Assembly (NCBI RefSeq): GCF_003287875.1
Contig: NZ_QMKK01000022.1
Span: 186,001 to 250,000, forward strand
From: Martinezella tropici
GTDB taxonomy: Bacteria > Pseudomonadota > Alphaproteobacteria > Rhizobiales > Rhizobiaceae
DNA: 64,000 nucleotides
Direction: 5' to 3'
Of this stretch, positions 43,635-53,390 are shown one piece after another. Every line of letters begins with the position of its first letter. Within the stretch, counting starts at the first letter, position 1. Below the pieces are notes generated by a model. The model did no database searches, was not told where the DNA came from, and saw only the letters and a list, made by a program, of their open reading frames with translations. The translations under genes were made by a program, and so were the position numbers.

Positions 43635-44249
43635 TCAGTAAAGCGGCTCCTCGTAGACGGATTTGCCGTCAAGAAGCAGGCTTCTGATATGGGCAACGCC
43701 ATCGGAAGACACGCGCGCCGCGATGGCGACCCGATTGTCATTGCGAGCGCTCTCGATATCGTGCCCCTGCCCCTCGGGCACATAGTAGCGCTCGATGCCA
43801 TAGGTGACCCCGATCACCGCCTGCGAGGGGTCGGTCGCATCGCCATGGAAAACATAATCGACGGGCAGGCTTTTGAGCACGACCGTATCGGGTTTCGCAT
43901 CGAGTGCTCCGAAGGATGATTCGACGATACCCCAGTAACCGTCGTCCTGCTTCTTCAGGCGAACGGACAATATAGCGGCGTTTCGGCTCATTTTCGGTGG
44001 TCCTTCGACCATCGTCGAAAACGGAACCCGTGAGATGTCGTAGTTCAAGGTCACGTAATCGCCGCGCAGAAGATCGCGCGGATCGACCGGCGCCGTCTTC
44101 AAGAGAATCTCGACACCGCTCCGCAGGCCCCAGGCCCGCTCGCCGACCATATAGCCCAGCACGGCGGTCTGCAGAGCCGCAACGACGATAGCGGCAATCC
44201 ACAGGCGGCGGGAGCCAATGGTCGGGCTCTTCTCGGCAATATCGGTCAT
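43635..44249 (-). CDS. GDYXXLXY domain membrane protein
   Basis: 204 residues. One N-terminal transmembrane helix (RLWIAAIVVAALQTAVLGYM) is followed by an extracytoplasmic domain with the signature GDYVTLNY (about 64-71) and a later VDYVFHGD. The family is known for pairing with DUF2157 proteins; the biochemical role is unknown. Start overlaps the DUF2157 stop by four bases (ATGA). Confidence 0.9.
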   Translation of the reverse strand: MTDIAEKSPTIGSRRLWIAAIVVAALQTAVLGYMVGERAWGLRSGVEILLKTAPVDPRDLLRGDYVTLNYDISRVPFSTMVEGPPKMSRNAAILSVRLKKQDDGYWGIVESSFGALDAKPDTVVLKSLPVDYVFHGDATDPSQAVIGVTYGIERYYVPEGQGHDIESARNDNRVAIAARVSSDGVAHIRSLLLDGKSVYEEPLY

Positions 44250-45385
44250 GCCCGCGTCCTCTGCCTGCCATTATCGGAAAAACGCCGTTCCAGCTGGATG
44301 ACCAGCCAGGCGGCAATGGCCACGAATATACCAGCCGCAAGGAAGAAGCCGGCTGTACCGATGATGGAGCCGATCGTCTCGCCGGCAAGATAGAGGATCT
44401 CGCAGGCAAAGACGAAATAGGCGAGATAGCGCACCGCACCATTGTCACGGCCGGCAAGGGCGATGGCGATCACCGAACTCGCCAGCGTCGCCGCGGCGAC
44501 GAAGACGAGCGGCAGCTTGTCTTCCACCCAGACGTTGTTTTCGAAGGATCCAGTGCCGATCTCGGCATGGACGAGGAAGAAGCCGATCGAGGCGATCAGA
44601 AAAGTATAGAAGGCCGGGGCCGCTCCAGCCGACCGCACAAGCGACATCAGCGGCGAAGCGGGAATGCTGACGAGAAGAAAGGCCGCCATCCCGAGCCCGG
44701 CAAAGAGGATCGCCGTGTTCAGGCTCTCATGCCGGGCGAAAAGCCAGGTGAACCATCCCACCAGCATGAGGTAGGCGAGATGCCGCGCACCCGGTGCGTC
44801 GACATAGCGAACGAGCGCAATCAGGATGACGCCCATCAGAGGCGGCATCCAAGGCATGATGCCATGCCACTGATCGAAATGATCCCATAGATAGACGCCG
44901 CAGAATGCCCAAGCGAGAAAACCGGCCAGCACGACTTGCGCGCTTAAACGAAACAGCGCCGCCACGATGCAGGCCGCAGCAAACCAGACGAGCATCATCG
45001 TCAGTTCGTCACCGGACAGATTGTACATCTGGCCGACAAGCGCCATGGCGCCGCCAAAACTCAGCGTCCCCAGGATCAAAAGTCCCGATGCGACAATCGA
45101 ACGACCAAGAGTAAGGAGATGCGCCGCGCCGAGATAGAAAGCCCATATCATCGCGACGAGCCCTACGAGGCGCGAGATCCTCGGAATCGCCTCCCAATTG
45201 GCGGAAATGAAAAGCAGTATCGCCAGGCCAAGAAGCACCGCGGCGATGATTGCCAGCACCCGCCCCGCACTGAAGCTCGTTTGGCGACCGTCATATTCAC
45301 GCAGCACCGCCTCTGCAGCACCTGCATCGACAAGACCTTTTTCGATCCAGATTTTCAGATCCCGTTCCAGCCTGCCCCTGTACAT
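44246..45385 (-). CDS. DUF2157 polytopic membrane protein
   Basis: 379 residues. N-terminal cytosolic DUF2157 segment (LKIWIEKGLVDAGAAEAVLR) and about ten transmembrane helices starting at VLAIIAAVLLGLAILLFISA with NWEAIPRISRL between the first two. Function unknown. Overlapping stop/start with the GDYXXLXY gene shows a two-gene operon. Confidence 0.88.
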   Translation of the reverse strand: MYRGRLERDLKIWIEKGLVDAGAAEAVLREYDGRQTSFSAGRVLAIIAAVLLGLAILLFISANWEAIPRISRLVGLVAMIWAFYLGAAHLLTLGRSIVASGLLILGTLSFGGAMALVGQMYNLSGDELTMMLVWFAAACIVAALFRLSAQVVLAGFLAWAFCGVYLWDHFDQWHGIMPWMPPLMGVILIALVRYVDAPGARHLAYLMLVGWFTWLFARHESLNTAILFAGLGMAAFLLVSIPASPLMSLVRSAGAAPAFYTFLIASIGFFLVHAEIGTGSFENNVWVEDKLPLVFVAAATLASSVIAIALAGRDNGAVRYLAYFVFACEILYLAGETIGSIIGTAGFFLAAGIFVAIAAWLVIQLERRFSDNGRQRTRA

Positions 45386-45690
45386 CCCGGCTCCCTAGCT
45401 GCGACTCCCCTTGCATAGGAGAAATACCACAATTCAGCCATCTATGCCGCCGGCGCCTTCCGCACAAATATGTCCCACATTAATACAGAATTAAGCGCTG
45501 ACCTTGCATGATATGGCCTGGTATTCAGATACCGGCACGAGACATGCGCATTCGGCATACCTCCTATGAAATTATTGCGCTGCACAAAATTAAAAAGTCA
45601 TACTATTTGTAGAACGCCGAAACACGGAGATGGCGCGCCGGGCCAATTCTGGTCGGAAAAGCCTGGGATTTACGTCCCGACACGGAATTC
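45386..45690. other. Intergenic region upstream of the small RNA
   Basis: No coding frame supported. AT-rich in the centre. TTGCGC at 45575-45580 and CATACT at 45599-45604 with 18-bp spacing are a possible sigma-70 promoter for the CCTCCTCCC-loop RNA that follows. Confidence 0.4.
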
Positions 45691-45809
45691 GGAGCCGCAC
45701 ACTCCTCCTCCCAGTGCGCTCCGATAGATTGACGACACTCCTCCTCCCAGTCGTCAATCACCTCAAATGACGCCCACCGCATCCTCCTCCCGCGGTGGGC
45801 GTTATTTTT
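45691..45809 (+). ncRNA. Three-hairpin anti-Shine-Dalgarno small RNA (cuckoo/CcsR type)
   Basis: Three stem-loops in a row each show CCTCCTCCC in the loop. Hairpin 1 (45691-45722): GGAG-C-CGCAC with GTGCGCTCC, one bulged C. Hairpin 2 (45727-45759): perfect 10-bp stem GATTGACGAC/GTCGTCAATC. Hairpin 3 (45770-45802): perfect 11-bp stem ACGCCCACCGC/GCGGTGGGCGT followed by TATTTTTC, which also serves as terminator. The spacer CACCTCAAAT occurs after hairpins 2 and 3. The loop is complementary to ribosome-binding sites; in Rhodobacter and rhizobia such RNAs respond to stress and lie next to DUF1127 genes, as here. Confidence 0.85.
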
Positions 45810-46224
45810 CTCACCTCAAATCGGCTCATATGCATCTGGTGCCGGAAGAACTGGCAAATGCCGGAACCTGACGTGGAAACAGTCGAGTGACGATTCGCGG
45901 GCGAAAGACAGCTCATGCAGCCCTCCCGATACGGCATGGCTGGCCAAAACATGGCCGAATGCGGGCAACAAATGGAAGCGCCAGCGAAAGCCGGGCGTTC
46001 CCTTGAAGCGAGCCTCTGAAGTAGTTCTTCATTCGGCCGCGATATGCACATAAAGCAGCCGCCATCTTAGGCAGATCGCCCACAAGGCTTGCATGTTATG
46101 CATAGGTGACATGAAGCATTCGCTCTTTTAGTTTTCGCGGCGCAGCATATATTTAAATCCATTAGATCGACGACGGAACCAATCGCGGAACCGCTCGATC
46201 ACAGATCCTCGAAAGGGACTTAAA
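45810..46224. other. Intergenic region between small RNA and DUF1127 gene
   Basis: 415 bases with no supported gene on either strand. Codon-like structure is absent, and a promoter for the DUF1127 gene must lie in its right part; no convincing -35/-10 pair was assigned. Confidence 0.4.
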
Positions 46225-46371
46225 ATGAACCTGACCCGCTCTTTCAACAACTGGCGCAAGTATCGTCAGACCGTCAACGAACTCGGCCGCATGAGCGCTC
46301 GTGAACTGCACGACCTCGGCATCGACCGCGCCGACATCCATCGCGTTGCCCGCGAAGCCACCGGCCGTTAA
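46225..46371 (+). CDS. DUF1127 small protein 1
   Basis: 48 residues: a basic N-terminal helix (NLTRSFNNWRKYRQTVNELG) followed by the DUF1127 core MSARELHDLGIDRADIHRVA. Arg-rich small proteins of this family bind RNA or regulate RNA turnover in alphaproteobacteria and are linked to CCUCCUCCC-motif RNAs. AAAGGGACT lies before the ATG. Confidence 0.92.
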   Translation: MNLTRSFNNWRKYRQTVNELGRMSARELHDLGIDRADIHRVAREATGR

Positions 46372-46409
46372 TCGCCGGATAGGCTTCGCCCAACAGCGAA
46401 AGCCTTCTC

Positions 46410-46448
46410 AACGCCCGTTGCGGACCTCCGCGGCGGGCGTTCTTTTTT
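46410..46448 (+). terminator. Terminator after DUF1127 gene 1
   Basis: Arms AACGCCCG (46410-46417) and CGGGCGTT (46434-46441) with inner GCGG/CCGC pairing, followed by CTTTTTT. Confidence 0.85.
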
Positions 46449-46675
46449 GCCCATCGACTGAGCAAGCGCAGCATAGCCGATCCGCCCCGAGCTATTCCTT
46501 ATCTGCAAAGCACCCAAATTTTGAGCATCGACTGCTTTTTGGGCGTCATATTGCACAAATGCATAGCAGACGCCTTTTCTTTGCACTGCACAACCGACCT
46601 CCTCGCGCCTATATAGAGTGCAAGCGCTGAGACGGTAATCGTACCGCTCGCAACCAAGATACCGAGGATAAGATC

Positions 46676-46819
46676 ATGAACCCGATTCGCATTGCAAAGA
46701 ACTGGATCAGCTACCGCCGTACCCTGAACGAACTTGGCAACCTCTCCAGCCAGACCCTTTCGGACATCGGCGTCAGCCGCTACGAGATCCGCAACATCGC
46801 TGCACGTTCCTTCCGTTAA
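46676..46819 (+). CDS. DUF1127 small protein 2
   Basis: 47 residues, a paralogue of the previous gene (NPIRIAKNWISYRRTLNELG then NLSSQTLSDIGVSRYEIRNI). GAGGATAAG precedes the ATG. A separate terminator shows that it is its own transcription unit. The N-terminal helix is less basic and the last residues differ. Confidence 0.92.
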   Translation: MNPIRIAKNWISYRRTLNELGNLSSQTLSDIGVSRYEIRNIAARSFR

Positions 46820-46846
46820 TCGTTAGGAATTGTAGACTGCTTCAAG

Positions 46847-46870
46847 ACGGCGCCTTTCGGCGCCGTTTTT
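46847..46870 (+). terminator. Terminator after DUF1127 gene 2
   Basis: Perfect arms ACGGCGCC (46847-46854) and GGCGCCGT (46859-46866) around TTTC, followed by TTTTT. Confidence 0.9.
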
Positions 46871-47100
46871 GATTCCGGCGACTAAGCGCCGTTCGATTCA
46901 ATCAACTCGTAGAGCTTCAGTGATCAGCAGCGAGCCGCTCCCCACTGGCGCCGGATATCAATGCCACCAGCCATAGAGCACCGCAGCAACTTATGCGCCA
47001 CAAGCGGACATCGCCGCTGCCGCCGTCACGCGCGATTTGGGAACGGAACCGCGTCTTTTCTCATTTACAGGTGGAGAGCTTTTGGCAGAGAGGCGTAAGA

Positions 47101-47457
47101 ATGCAGATCCAAGGAATTTACGCCGCGCTCGCGATGGCAAGCATGGATAGGGCAGAGACGTTCTATACCCAACTTTTCGACCGGGGGCCTGACGATCGCC
47201 CCATGGATGGGTTGATCCAATGGCGCGATGTCGCAGGCGCGAACATTCAAATCTTCCATGACAAGGAGAATGCGGGGTTCGGCAGACTAACCATTGTCGT
47301 GCCGAAAATGGATCAGGCCCGCAAATCGCTCGAAGACTTTGGCATGAAGCTCACAGGTGAATCGGAAGGCGACTACGGAAAGATCGCCCAGCTTGCGGAT
47401 CCTGACGGAAATCGCATCACTCTTGCAGAGCCGCCCTCGAGGCCTTTCGATACGTAG
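47101..47457 (+). CDS. VOC (glyoxalase-fold) protein
   Basis: 118 residues from ATG 47101 (GAGAGGCG upstream). Single VOC domain: MASMDRAETFYTQLFDRGPD, GANIQIFHDKENAGFGRLTI, and IAQLADPDGNRITLAEPP. Not close to GloA; the substrate is unknown. Isolated between DUF1127 genes and trmFO. Confidence 0.85.
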   Translation: MQIQGIYAALAMASMDRAETFYTQLFDRGPDDRPMDGLIQWRDVAGANIQIFHDKENAGFGRLTIVVPKMDQARKSLEDFGMKLTGESEGDYGKIAQLADPDGNRITLAEPPSRPFDT

Positions 47458-47570
47458 TGCCTCTCGGCAGGACCCGAGATTAAATTGCCGTAAGACCGCG
47501 GCGCAGTTTTGCGCGGCATGCTTTAGCAAAGCGATTGGATCGCCGCCCCGCTCGTGATAATGACGCGCGC

Positions 47571-49007
47571 ATGACACAGACCAATCCCCACTCCCCCATC
47601 AACGTCATCGGCGGCGGGCTTGCCGGCTCGGAAGCCGCATGGCAGATCGCCAGCGCCGGCGTACCCGTCATCCTGCATGAGATGCGCGGCGTACGCGGCA
47701 CGGAAGCGCACAAGACCGACGATCTTGCCGAGTTGGTGTGTTCCAACTCGTTCCGCTCCGACGATGCCACCAGCAATGCCGTCGGCGTCATCCATGCGGA
47801 AATGCGCATGGCGGGCTCTCTCATCATGGCATGTGCGGACAAGCACCAGGTGCCGGCCGGCGGTGCGCTTGCTGTCGACCGCGATGGCTTTTCAGCAGCG
47901 GTAACGCAGGCGATCGCAAATCATCCGCTGATCACCGTCGTCCGCGAGGAAATCCAGGGCCTGCCTCCGAGGGAATGGGACCAGGCGATCATCGCCACGG
48001 GCCCGCTGACGGCGCCCGGCCTTGCGAACGCCATCCAGGCCGAAACCGGTGCCGATGCGCTCGCCTTCTTCGACGCCATCGCACCGATCGTCTATCGCGA
48101 CAGCATCAATATGGACATCTGCTGGTATCAGTCGCGCTACGACAAGGTCGGCCCCGGTGGCACCGGCAAGGATTATATCAACTGCCCGATGGACGAAGCC
48201 CAGTACAATGCCTTCGTCGATGCCCTGATCGCCGGCGATGCCGTCGGTTTCAAGGAATGGGAAGGCACGCCCTATTTCGACGGCTGCCTGCCGATCGAGG
48301 TCATGGCGGAGCGCGGGCGCGAGACGCTGCGCCACGGACCGATGAAGCCGATGGGGCTCACCAATGCCCATAATCCCACCGTCAAGGCCTATGCCGTCGT
48401 GCAACTACGTCAGGACAATGCGCTCGGCACGCTCTACAACATGGTCGGCTTCCAGACGAAGTTGAGATACGGCGCGCAGGCAGAGATCTTCCGGCTGATC
48501 CCCGGCCTTGAGAATGCAGAATTCGCGCGCCTCGGCGGTCTGCACCGCAATACCTACATCAACTCGCCGACCCTGCTCGATCGCTCCCTGGTCTTGAAGT
48601 CGCGCCCGGGCTTGCGCTTTGCCGGTCAGATCACCGGCTGTGAAGGCTATGTCGAAAGCGCTAGCATCGGCCTGCTCGCCGGCCGCTTCGCCGCTGCCGA
48701 GCGCAAGGGCGAAGCACCCTCGCTGCCGCCGTCCACCACGGCGCTGGGCTCACTGCTGAACCACATCACCGGCGGCCATATCGTTTCGGACGAGGAGCCG
48801 GGCAAGCGCTCCTTTCAGCCGATGAACATCAATTTCGGGCTCTTCCCGGAGCTGGAACCCGGATCGATCGTCAAGCCGGAAGGCGTCAAGCGCTTCCGCG
48901 GCAAGGACAAAACCATCATGAAGCGCCAGCTTATCGCCAAGCGTGCGCTTGCCGACTGCGCGAAATGGCTCGGCGTGCAGGCGCCGGTTCTCGCGGAGAG
49001 CGCCTGA
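47571..49007 (+). CDS. trmFO: Methylenetetrahydrofolate-tRNA-(uracil-54 C5)-methyltransferase
   Basis: 478 residues from ATG 47571. FAD motif [12 protein letters not shown] at the N terminus, the family strings [13 protein letters not shown] and [20 protein letters not shown], and the catalytic-type Cys in [19 protein letters not shown]. It makes ribothymidine-54 using CH2-THF and FADH2. Confidence 0.95.
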   Translation: MTQTNPHSPINVIGGGLAGSEAAWQIASAGVPVILHEMRGVRGTEAHKTDDLAELVCSNSFRSDDATSNAVGVIHAEMRMAGSLIMACADKHQVPAGGALAVDRDGFSAAVTQAIANHPLITVVREEIQGLPPREWDQAIIATGPLTAPGLANAIQAETGADALAFFDAIAPIVYRDSINMDICWYQSRYDKVGPGGTGKDYINCPMDEAQYNAFVDALIAGDAVGFKEWEGTPYFDGCLPIEVMAERGRETLRHGPMKPMGLTNAHNPTVKAYAVVQLRQDNALGTLYNMVGFQTKLRYGAQAEIFRLIPGLENAEFARLGGLHRNTYINSPTLLDRSLVLKSRPGLRFAGQITGCEGYVESASIGLLAGRFAAAERKGEAPSLPPSTTALGSLLNHITGGHIVSDEEPGKRSFQPMNINFGLFPELEPGSIVKPEGVKRFRGKDKTIMKRQLIAKRALADCAKWLGVQAPVLAESA

Positions 49008-49040
49008 CCATCTGAGCTCGAGGCCGAGCTTTCAGGATTT

Positions 49041-49502
49041 TCAAGCCTTAGCCGGCGACGCCTGATCCTGCAGCTTGGCGTCCTCACCGGCAACATAGTT
49101 GCCAAGCAGCCAGAGCGACACTTCCGCGGCTTCGGCAGGCGTCTTGAATTCGAACGTGCCGTTGTGGTGGGGCGCATCCAGAAAATCGACGGTCAAGCCG
49201 CGACCGGTTGCCGAGATCTTGGCATGCGCCCGACCGGGCTCGATCAAATGGACGCTGAAGTGATTGCGCACATTGCGCATAAAGCCCGCTTTGTCGTCAT
49301 GCAGCCGTACGAAAACCGCCTGTCCGTCGGCCGTCGTCTGCAACTGGCGGATCGCCTCGGTTGGAAAGGCGCGGCCGAACTCCAGAATGGCGAGGCCGGT
49401 ATCGTGCAGGCCGTCTTCCTTGTTTTGCGATGCCATACGCGTCGCGTAATAGGCAATGAAGATGACGATCGCGAACAATATGCACCAGACGATAATACCC
49501 AT
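49041..49502 (-). CDS. Membrane-anchored hypothetical protein
   Basis: 153 residues. N-terminal transmembrane helix (IIVWCILFAIVIFIAYYATR), then a soluble domain with LHDTGLAILEFGRAFPTEAI and a beta-rich middle (VHLIEPGRAHAKISATGRGL). Looks conserved in rhizobia; no function recognised. Convergent with trmFO after 34 bases. Confidence 0.7.
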   Translation of the reverse strand: MGIIVWCILFAIVIFIAYYATRMASQNKEDGLHDTGLAILEFGRAFPTEAIRQLQTTADGQAVFVRLHDDKAGFMRNVRNHFSVHLIEPGRAHAKISATGRGLTVDFLDAPHHNGTFEFKTPAEAAEVSLWLLGNYVAGEDAKLQDQASPAKA

Positions 49503-49579
49503 GGCAGCTCCCCCGGAAATGCAAATTCAAGTGCCGGCACTCTCCATACAGGCCGAGACTTGCGCCAGCTTGTCGTATT

Positions 49580-50440
49580 TTAGATTTTCTTTGTAATCGA
49601 CGCCATCGCCATGCGCAGCTGCCGGCGCCATTGCGGCAATGCGAGGGATCGATCGAAGAGACCAGCGCCGAGCTTCTGGGCCTGCTTCAAGACCGGCTCG
49701 GCCAGCGTGACGGGCAGAAAGGCCGGGAATACCGCCTGCGATATGGCCCCTGCCGCCCTCGCCTTGGCGAGGTGCTCGCGGCCCAGGCCGGCAAATGCTT
49801 CGATGGCCGCTGAAATGCGCTGATTATCCTCGCCGGCAAGGAAGGAATCGCGGTCGAGACCCGTTGCCGTTAAAATCTCAAGCGGCAGGTAAAGCTGGCC
49901 GCGATGGCGATGGAGGGGCATCAACAGCAGCAGTCCGGCAACCGCCTGTGCGACACCGGCGTGGCCTGCGGCATCCGCAGAACGCTTCGCCTCATCGGCG
50001 GACAAGACCAGACTAGCCAGCTGGATCAGGGCCGAAGCCGTCTCGCCGGCATAGCCTTCGAGGCTGCTGCGGCTCTCCATGGGGTCATCGTAGAGATCGA
50101 AGATGCGCGCGTCGATCATGTCGATCAGCGTCTGGCGCGGCAAACGGTATTCTTCGATCGCGGTCAGAAGCTCGGACGCCAGCGGATTGGCCTCGCTCGA
50201 GCCATGGGCCTGCCCTTCAAGAAGATCGCGCCAGTATTGCATACGCACTTCACCGGGCAGCGGCTCATGCACAAGATCGCGCACGCGCGCCAGCTCGGCA
50301 TTGAAGGCATAGAGCGCGGCAAGTGCCGGGCGCTTCTCTTCCGGCGCCAGCAGGCAGGCAAGATAACGATCGCGATCGGTGTCGCGAAGCGTTGCGAGGC
50401 AGATGTCCCGGTTGCTACGGGGCGCAGCTGTTATCGTCAT
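49580..50440 (-). CDS. Squalene/phytoene-synthase-fold protein, NDUFAF6-like
   Basis: 286 residues with the trans-isoprenyl synthase fold (ALAALYAFNAELARVRDLVH, VRMQYWRDLLEG, and a helical bundle). The two Asp-rich DxxxD substrate motifs are not clear, as in the mitochondrial complex I assembly factor NDUFAF6. So either a nonenzymatic assembly factor or a synthase. It ends 15 bases before the Mth938-like gene starts its partner on the same strand. Confidence 0.78.
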   Translation of the reverse strand: MTITAAPRSNRDICLATLRDTDRDRYLACLLAPEEKRPALAALYAFNAELARVRDLVHEPLPGEVRMQYWRDLLEGQAHGSSEANPLASELLTAIEEYRLPRQTLIDMIDARIFDLYDDPMESRSSLEGYAGETASALIQLASLVLSADEAKRSADAAGHAGVAQAVAGLLLLMPLHRHRGQLYLPLEILTATGLDRDSFLAGEDNQRISAAIEAFAGLGREHLAKARAAGAISQAVFPAFLPVTLAEPVLKQAQKLGAGLFDRSLALPQWRRQLRMAMASITKKI

Positions 50441-50455
50441 ACGTGGATCCGAACG

Positions 50456-50842
50456 TCAGACGGCGATCAGCGCCGCAGCCACGGCACGCGATTCGGACAG
50501 CATGATGTTGAATGTGCGCACCGCCGCTCCCGTGCTCATCGGGTCGGACGAAATCTGCTTTCCACGCAGGACAGCCTTCAGCTCGGCGGGAAGCGGTCGC
50601 AGCTCCATGCCGGTGCCGACGAGCAGCACTTCGATCTCGGCAGCCTCATCGAGAACCTTCTGGAAGCGATCCGGCGTCAGCGCATCGCCCTGCAGCATGT
50701 CCCATCCGTAGATGCCCGAGGGCAGGCACAGCAGCGAGCCGCGATGCGACATGTCGGCGAAGCGGAAGCCGCCATTGCCGTAAGCGTCGATCGGTGCGCG
50801 CCCCGGGAAATGCGCGTTACGGATTTCTATTCCTTTAGCCAC
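50456..50842 (-). CDS. Mth938-like domain protein, NDUFAF3-like
   Basis: 128 residues from GTG 50842, four bases after the secDF stop. Mth938 domain: IDAYGNGGFRFADMSHRGSL, LLCLPSGIYGWD, LLVGTGMELRPLPAELKAVL, and a C-terminal helix with RTFNIMLSESRAVAAALI. NDUFAF3 is the mitochondrial complex I assembly factor of this fold. Placed between secDF and the NDUFAF6-like gene. Confidence 0.85.
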   Translation of the reverse strand: MAKGIEIRNAHFPGRAPIDAYGNGGFRFADMSHRGSLLCLPSGIYGWDMLQGDALTPDRFQKVLDEAAEIEVLLVGTGMELRPLPAELKAVLRGKQISSDPMSTGAAVRTFNIMLSESRAVAAALIAV

Positions 50843-50846
50843 TGTA

Positions 50847-53390
50847 TCACACCGCTGGTTTGCCTGACTGGATGTTGCCGGCCGCGGGTCCATTGCTCTC
50901 GCCGCCGGTCTGGAACTTGTCCGGACGCAGCTTGAACAGGATCAGCACGGGCGCCGCAATATAAATCGACGAGAAAGTGCCGACAGCGACGCCGAAAAGC
51001 AGGACGAAGGTGAAAGCACGGATCACTTCGCCGCCGAAGATGTAGAGAGCGAAGAGCGCCAGAAGCGTCGTCGCCGATGTCAGAATGGTACGAGATAGTG
51101 TCTGATTGATGGAGGCGTCGATCAGAATCGGCAGCGGCATCTGGGAATAGCGCTTCAGATTTTCACGCATGCGGTCGTAGACGACAACCGTGTCGTTCAG
51201 CGAGTAGCCGACGATGGTCAAAATCGCGGCAATACCGGTCATGTTGAATTCCATGCCCGTCAGCACGAAGAGGCCGAGCGTCAGAATGACGTCGTGCAGC
51301 GTCGCAATGATCGCGCCGACCGCAAACTGCCATTCGAAACGCAGCCAAATGTAGACGAGAATTGCAACGAGAGCCGCCAGTACGGCAAGGGAGGCCGTTG
51401 TCGTGATTTCACCCGATACGGCGGGACCGACGACCTCTACGCGTGAGAAATTATAGTCCTTGCCCAATTCGTCCCGCACGAGGGATACGGCGGATTGTTC
51501 GGCATTTTCACCGCCCTCCTGTGCATGGACGCGAATCACGGCGCCGAGGCGATCGGCAAGCCGCTCGACGCGCACATCGCCCGGAACAACGGCCTCAAGG
51601 CGCGATTGAATATCCACCGCATCGGCAACACCCTGTTTGGCGCGGACCTCGATGATCGATCCGCCGGCGAAATCGATGCCGAGATGCATGCCGACCGTCG
51701 CGAAGGCGACAAGTGTGATGACCGACAGAGCCGCCGATACCGTGAAAGTGTAACGGCGGATGCCCATGAACCGGATGTTGGCGTTGTCGAAAACGCCGCT
51801 TCGCACGCCGACCAGCAACGTGCGCGGCTTGCGGCGCGATATCCACATATTCACCAGCGACCGCGTAACGAAGCAGGAGGTGAAGAAGGTGGTGAAGACG
51901 CCGACCATGAGAGTGGCGGCAAAGCCGCGAACCGCGCCGGTGCTTGCATAGAAGAGAATGGCTGCGACGATGAGCACGGTCAGATTGGCGTCGGCCACGG
52001 TCGCGGCTGCCCGGTTGAAACCGTGGCGCAGTGCATCGACGAGAAGATGAGTTTTCTTTTCCTCTTCACGCACGCGCTCATAGATCAGTACCAGCGCATC
52101 GAGGCCGATACCGATGATCAAGACGATCGCAGCCACGCCCGGCAGCGTCAGCGTGATGCCGAGCACACCCATGAGCGCTGCCACCATGATCATGTTGATG
52201 ATGAGCGAGATGGTCGCGATGATGCCGAGCAGGCGATAGAAGCCGATCATCAAGGCGGCCACGAAGACTGCGGCGGCGATGCAGGCAATCAGGCCGTAAC
52301 GCGCCGTTTCGCCGCCGAGGCCCGGCTGAATGGTCCGTTCCTCGACCGTCGTCAGCGTTGCCGGCAGCGGTCCGCTCTTGATCATGACGGCCAGGTCCTG
52401 CGCACCCTGGACCGTGAAGTCTCCGGGAACGTCGATCTCGCCTGTTGCGATGACGGTCTTCAGGGATGCAGCGGAGATGACCTGATCGTCAAGCACGACG
52501 ACGATGATCCTGCCGAGATTGCTGGCCGTCGATTGTGCAAAGCGGTGGGTGGCCTCCGGCGTCAGCTTGACGGAAACCGTTCCTTCGCCGGTCTGGTCGT
52601 TGGTAACGGAGACCGCGTCGGAAAAATCGACGTTCGAGAGCAGAGGCTGTCTTTGTACGAGATAGCCGACCGGGGGATCATCTTCGGAAAACAGCACGTC
52701 GGACCCGGCCGGCGGCTGTTTGTCCATGGCGTCCTGGACCGACATCGACTGATCGATCAGGCGGAAGCTAAGCTTGGCGGGCTGGCCGAGAAGGTTCTTC
52801 AGCCGCTGCGCATCGGCGAGATCGGGCACCTGAACGATGATACGATCGGATCCCTGCCGGCGGATCAGCGGCTCTCCCACGCCGAGCTGGGCGATGCGGG
52901 CGTGGATGACCTTGATCGCGCGTGCGATCGCCGCTGACACATGGCTATTGATGTCGGCATCGGTGATATCGAGCGTCAGCGCACCGTTATCCCCCTGGGA
53001 CAGAACCACGGACGGTTTGTCCGGTTCGGCAGTCAACGGTCGCAACGCCGTCAAAGCAGCCTGAACCTGCGCCGGATCGTTAATGCGAAGCTGGATCTTG
53101 CGGCCAGTGCCTGTCAAGCCCGAATAAGCGACATTGACGGTGCGCAAGCGCGTCGAGATATCGCTGACTATACTTTCCAGACGATCCTTTTCGACGTCAC
53201 CCCGTTCGATCTTCAGCAGCAGATGTGATCCACCGCGCAGATCGAGACCTAGCTCGATCTTTCGATGCGCCCACCATGCCGGGAGGGATGAAAGCGCGCG
53301 CTCACCGAATAAATTGGGAGCGGCCAGAAGCACGCTCAAGAGAACGACGAACCAGATCAGGGCGGTCTTCCACCAGGAGACGTGCAGCAT
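50847..53390 (-). CDS. secDF: Fused protein translocase subunit SecD-SecF
   Basis: 847 residues in one chain. The SecD half starts with a transmembrane helix and LGLDLRGGSHLLLKIE and includes a large periplasmic domain. The SecF half has GIDFAGGSIIEVR and a second set of six helices (ILTIVGYSLNDTVVVYDRMR). It uses the proton gradient to pull translocated proteins to the periplasm. SecD and SecF are separate in many bacteria. yajC follows upstream on the same strand. Confidence 0.96.
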   Translation of the reverse strand: MLHVSWWKTALIWFVVLLSVLLAAPNLFGERALSSLPAWWAHRKIELGLDLRGGSHLLLKIERGDVEKDRLESIVSDISTRLRTVNVAYSGLTGTGRKIQLRINDPAQVQAALTALRPLTAEPDKPSVVLSQGDNGALTLDITDADINSHVSAAIARAIKVIHARIAQLGVGEPLIRRQGSDRIIVQVPDLADAQRLKNLLGQPAKLSFRLIDQSMSVQDAMDKQPPAGSDVLFSEDDPPVGYLVQRQPLLSNVDFSDAVSVTNDQTGEGTVSVKLTPEATHRFAQSTASNLGRIIVVVLDDQVISAASLKTVIATGEIDVPGDFTVQGAQDLAVMIKSGPLPATLTTVEERTIQPGLGGETARYGLIACIAAAVFVAALMIGFYRLLGIIATISLIINMIMVAALMGVLGITLTLPGVAAIVLIIGIGLDALVLIYERVREEEKKTHLLVDALRHGFNRAAATVADANLTVLIVAAILFYASTGAVRGFAATLMVGVFTTFFTSCFVTRSLVNMWISRRKPRTLLVGVRSGVFDNANIRFMGIRRYTFTVSAALSVITLVAFATVGMHLGIDFAGGSIIEVRAKQGVADAVDIQSRLEAVVPGDVRVERLADRLGAVIRVHAQEGGENAEQSAVSLVRDELGKDYNFSRVEVVGPAVSGEITTTASLAVLAALVAILVYIWLRFEWQFAVGAIIATLHDVILTLGLFVLTGMEFNMTGIAAILTIVGYSLNDTVVVYDRMRENLKRYSQMPLPILIDASINQTLSRTILTSATTLLALFALYIFGGEVIRAFTFVLLFGVAVGTFSSIYIAAPVLILFKLRPDKFQTGGESNGPAAGNIQSGKPAV

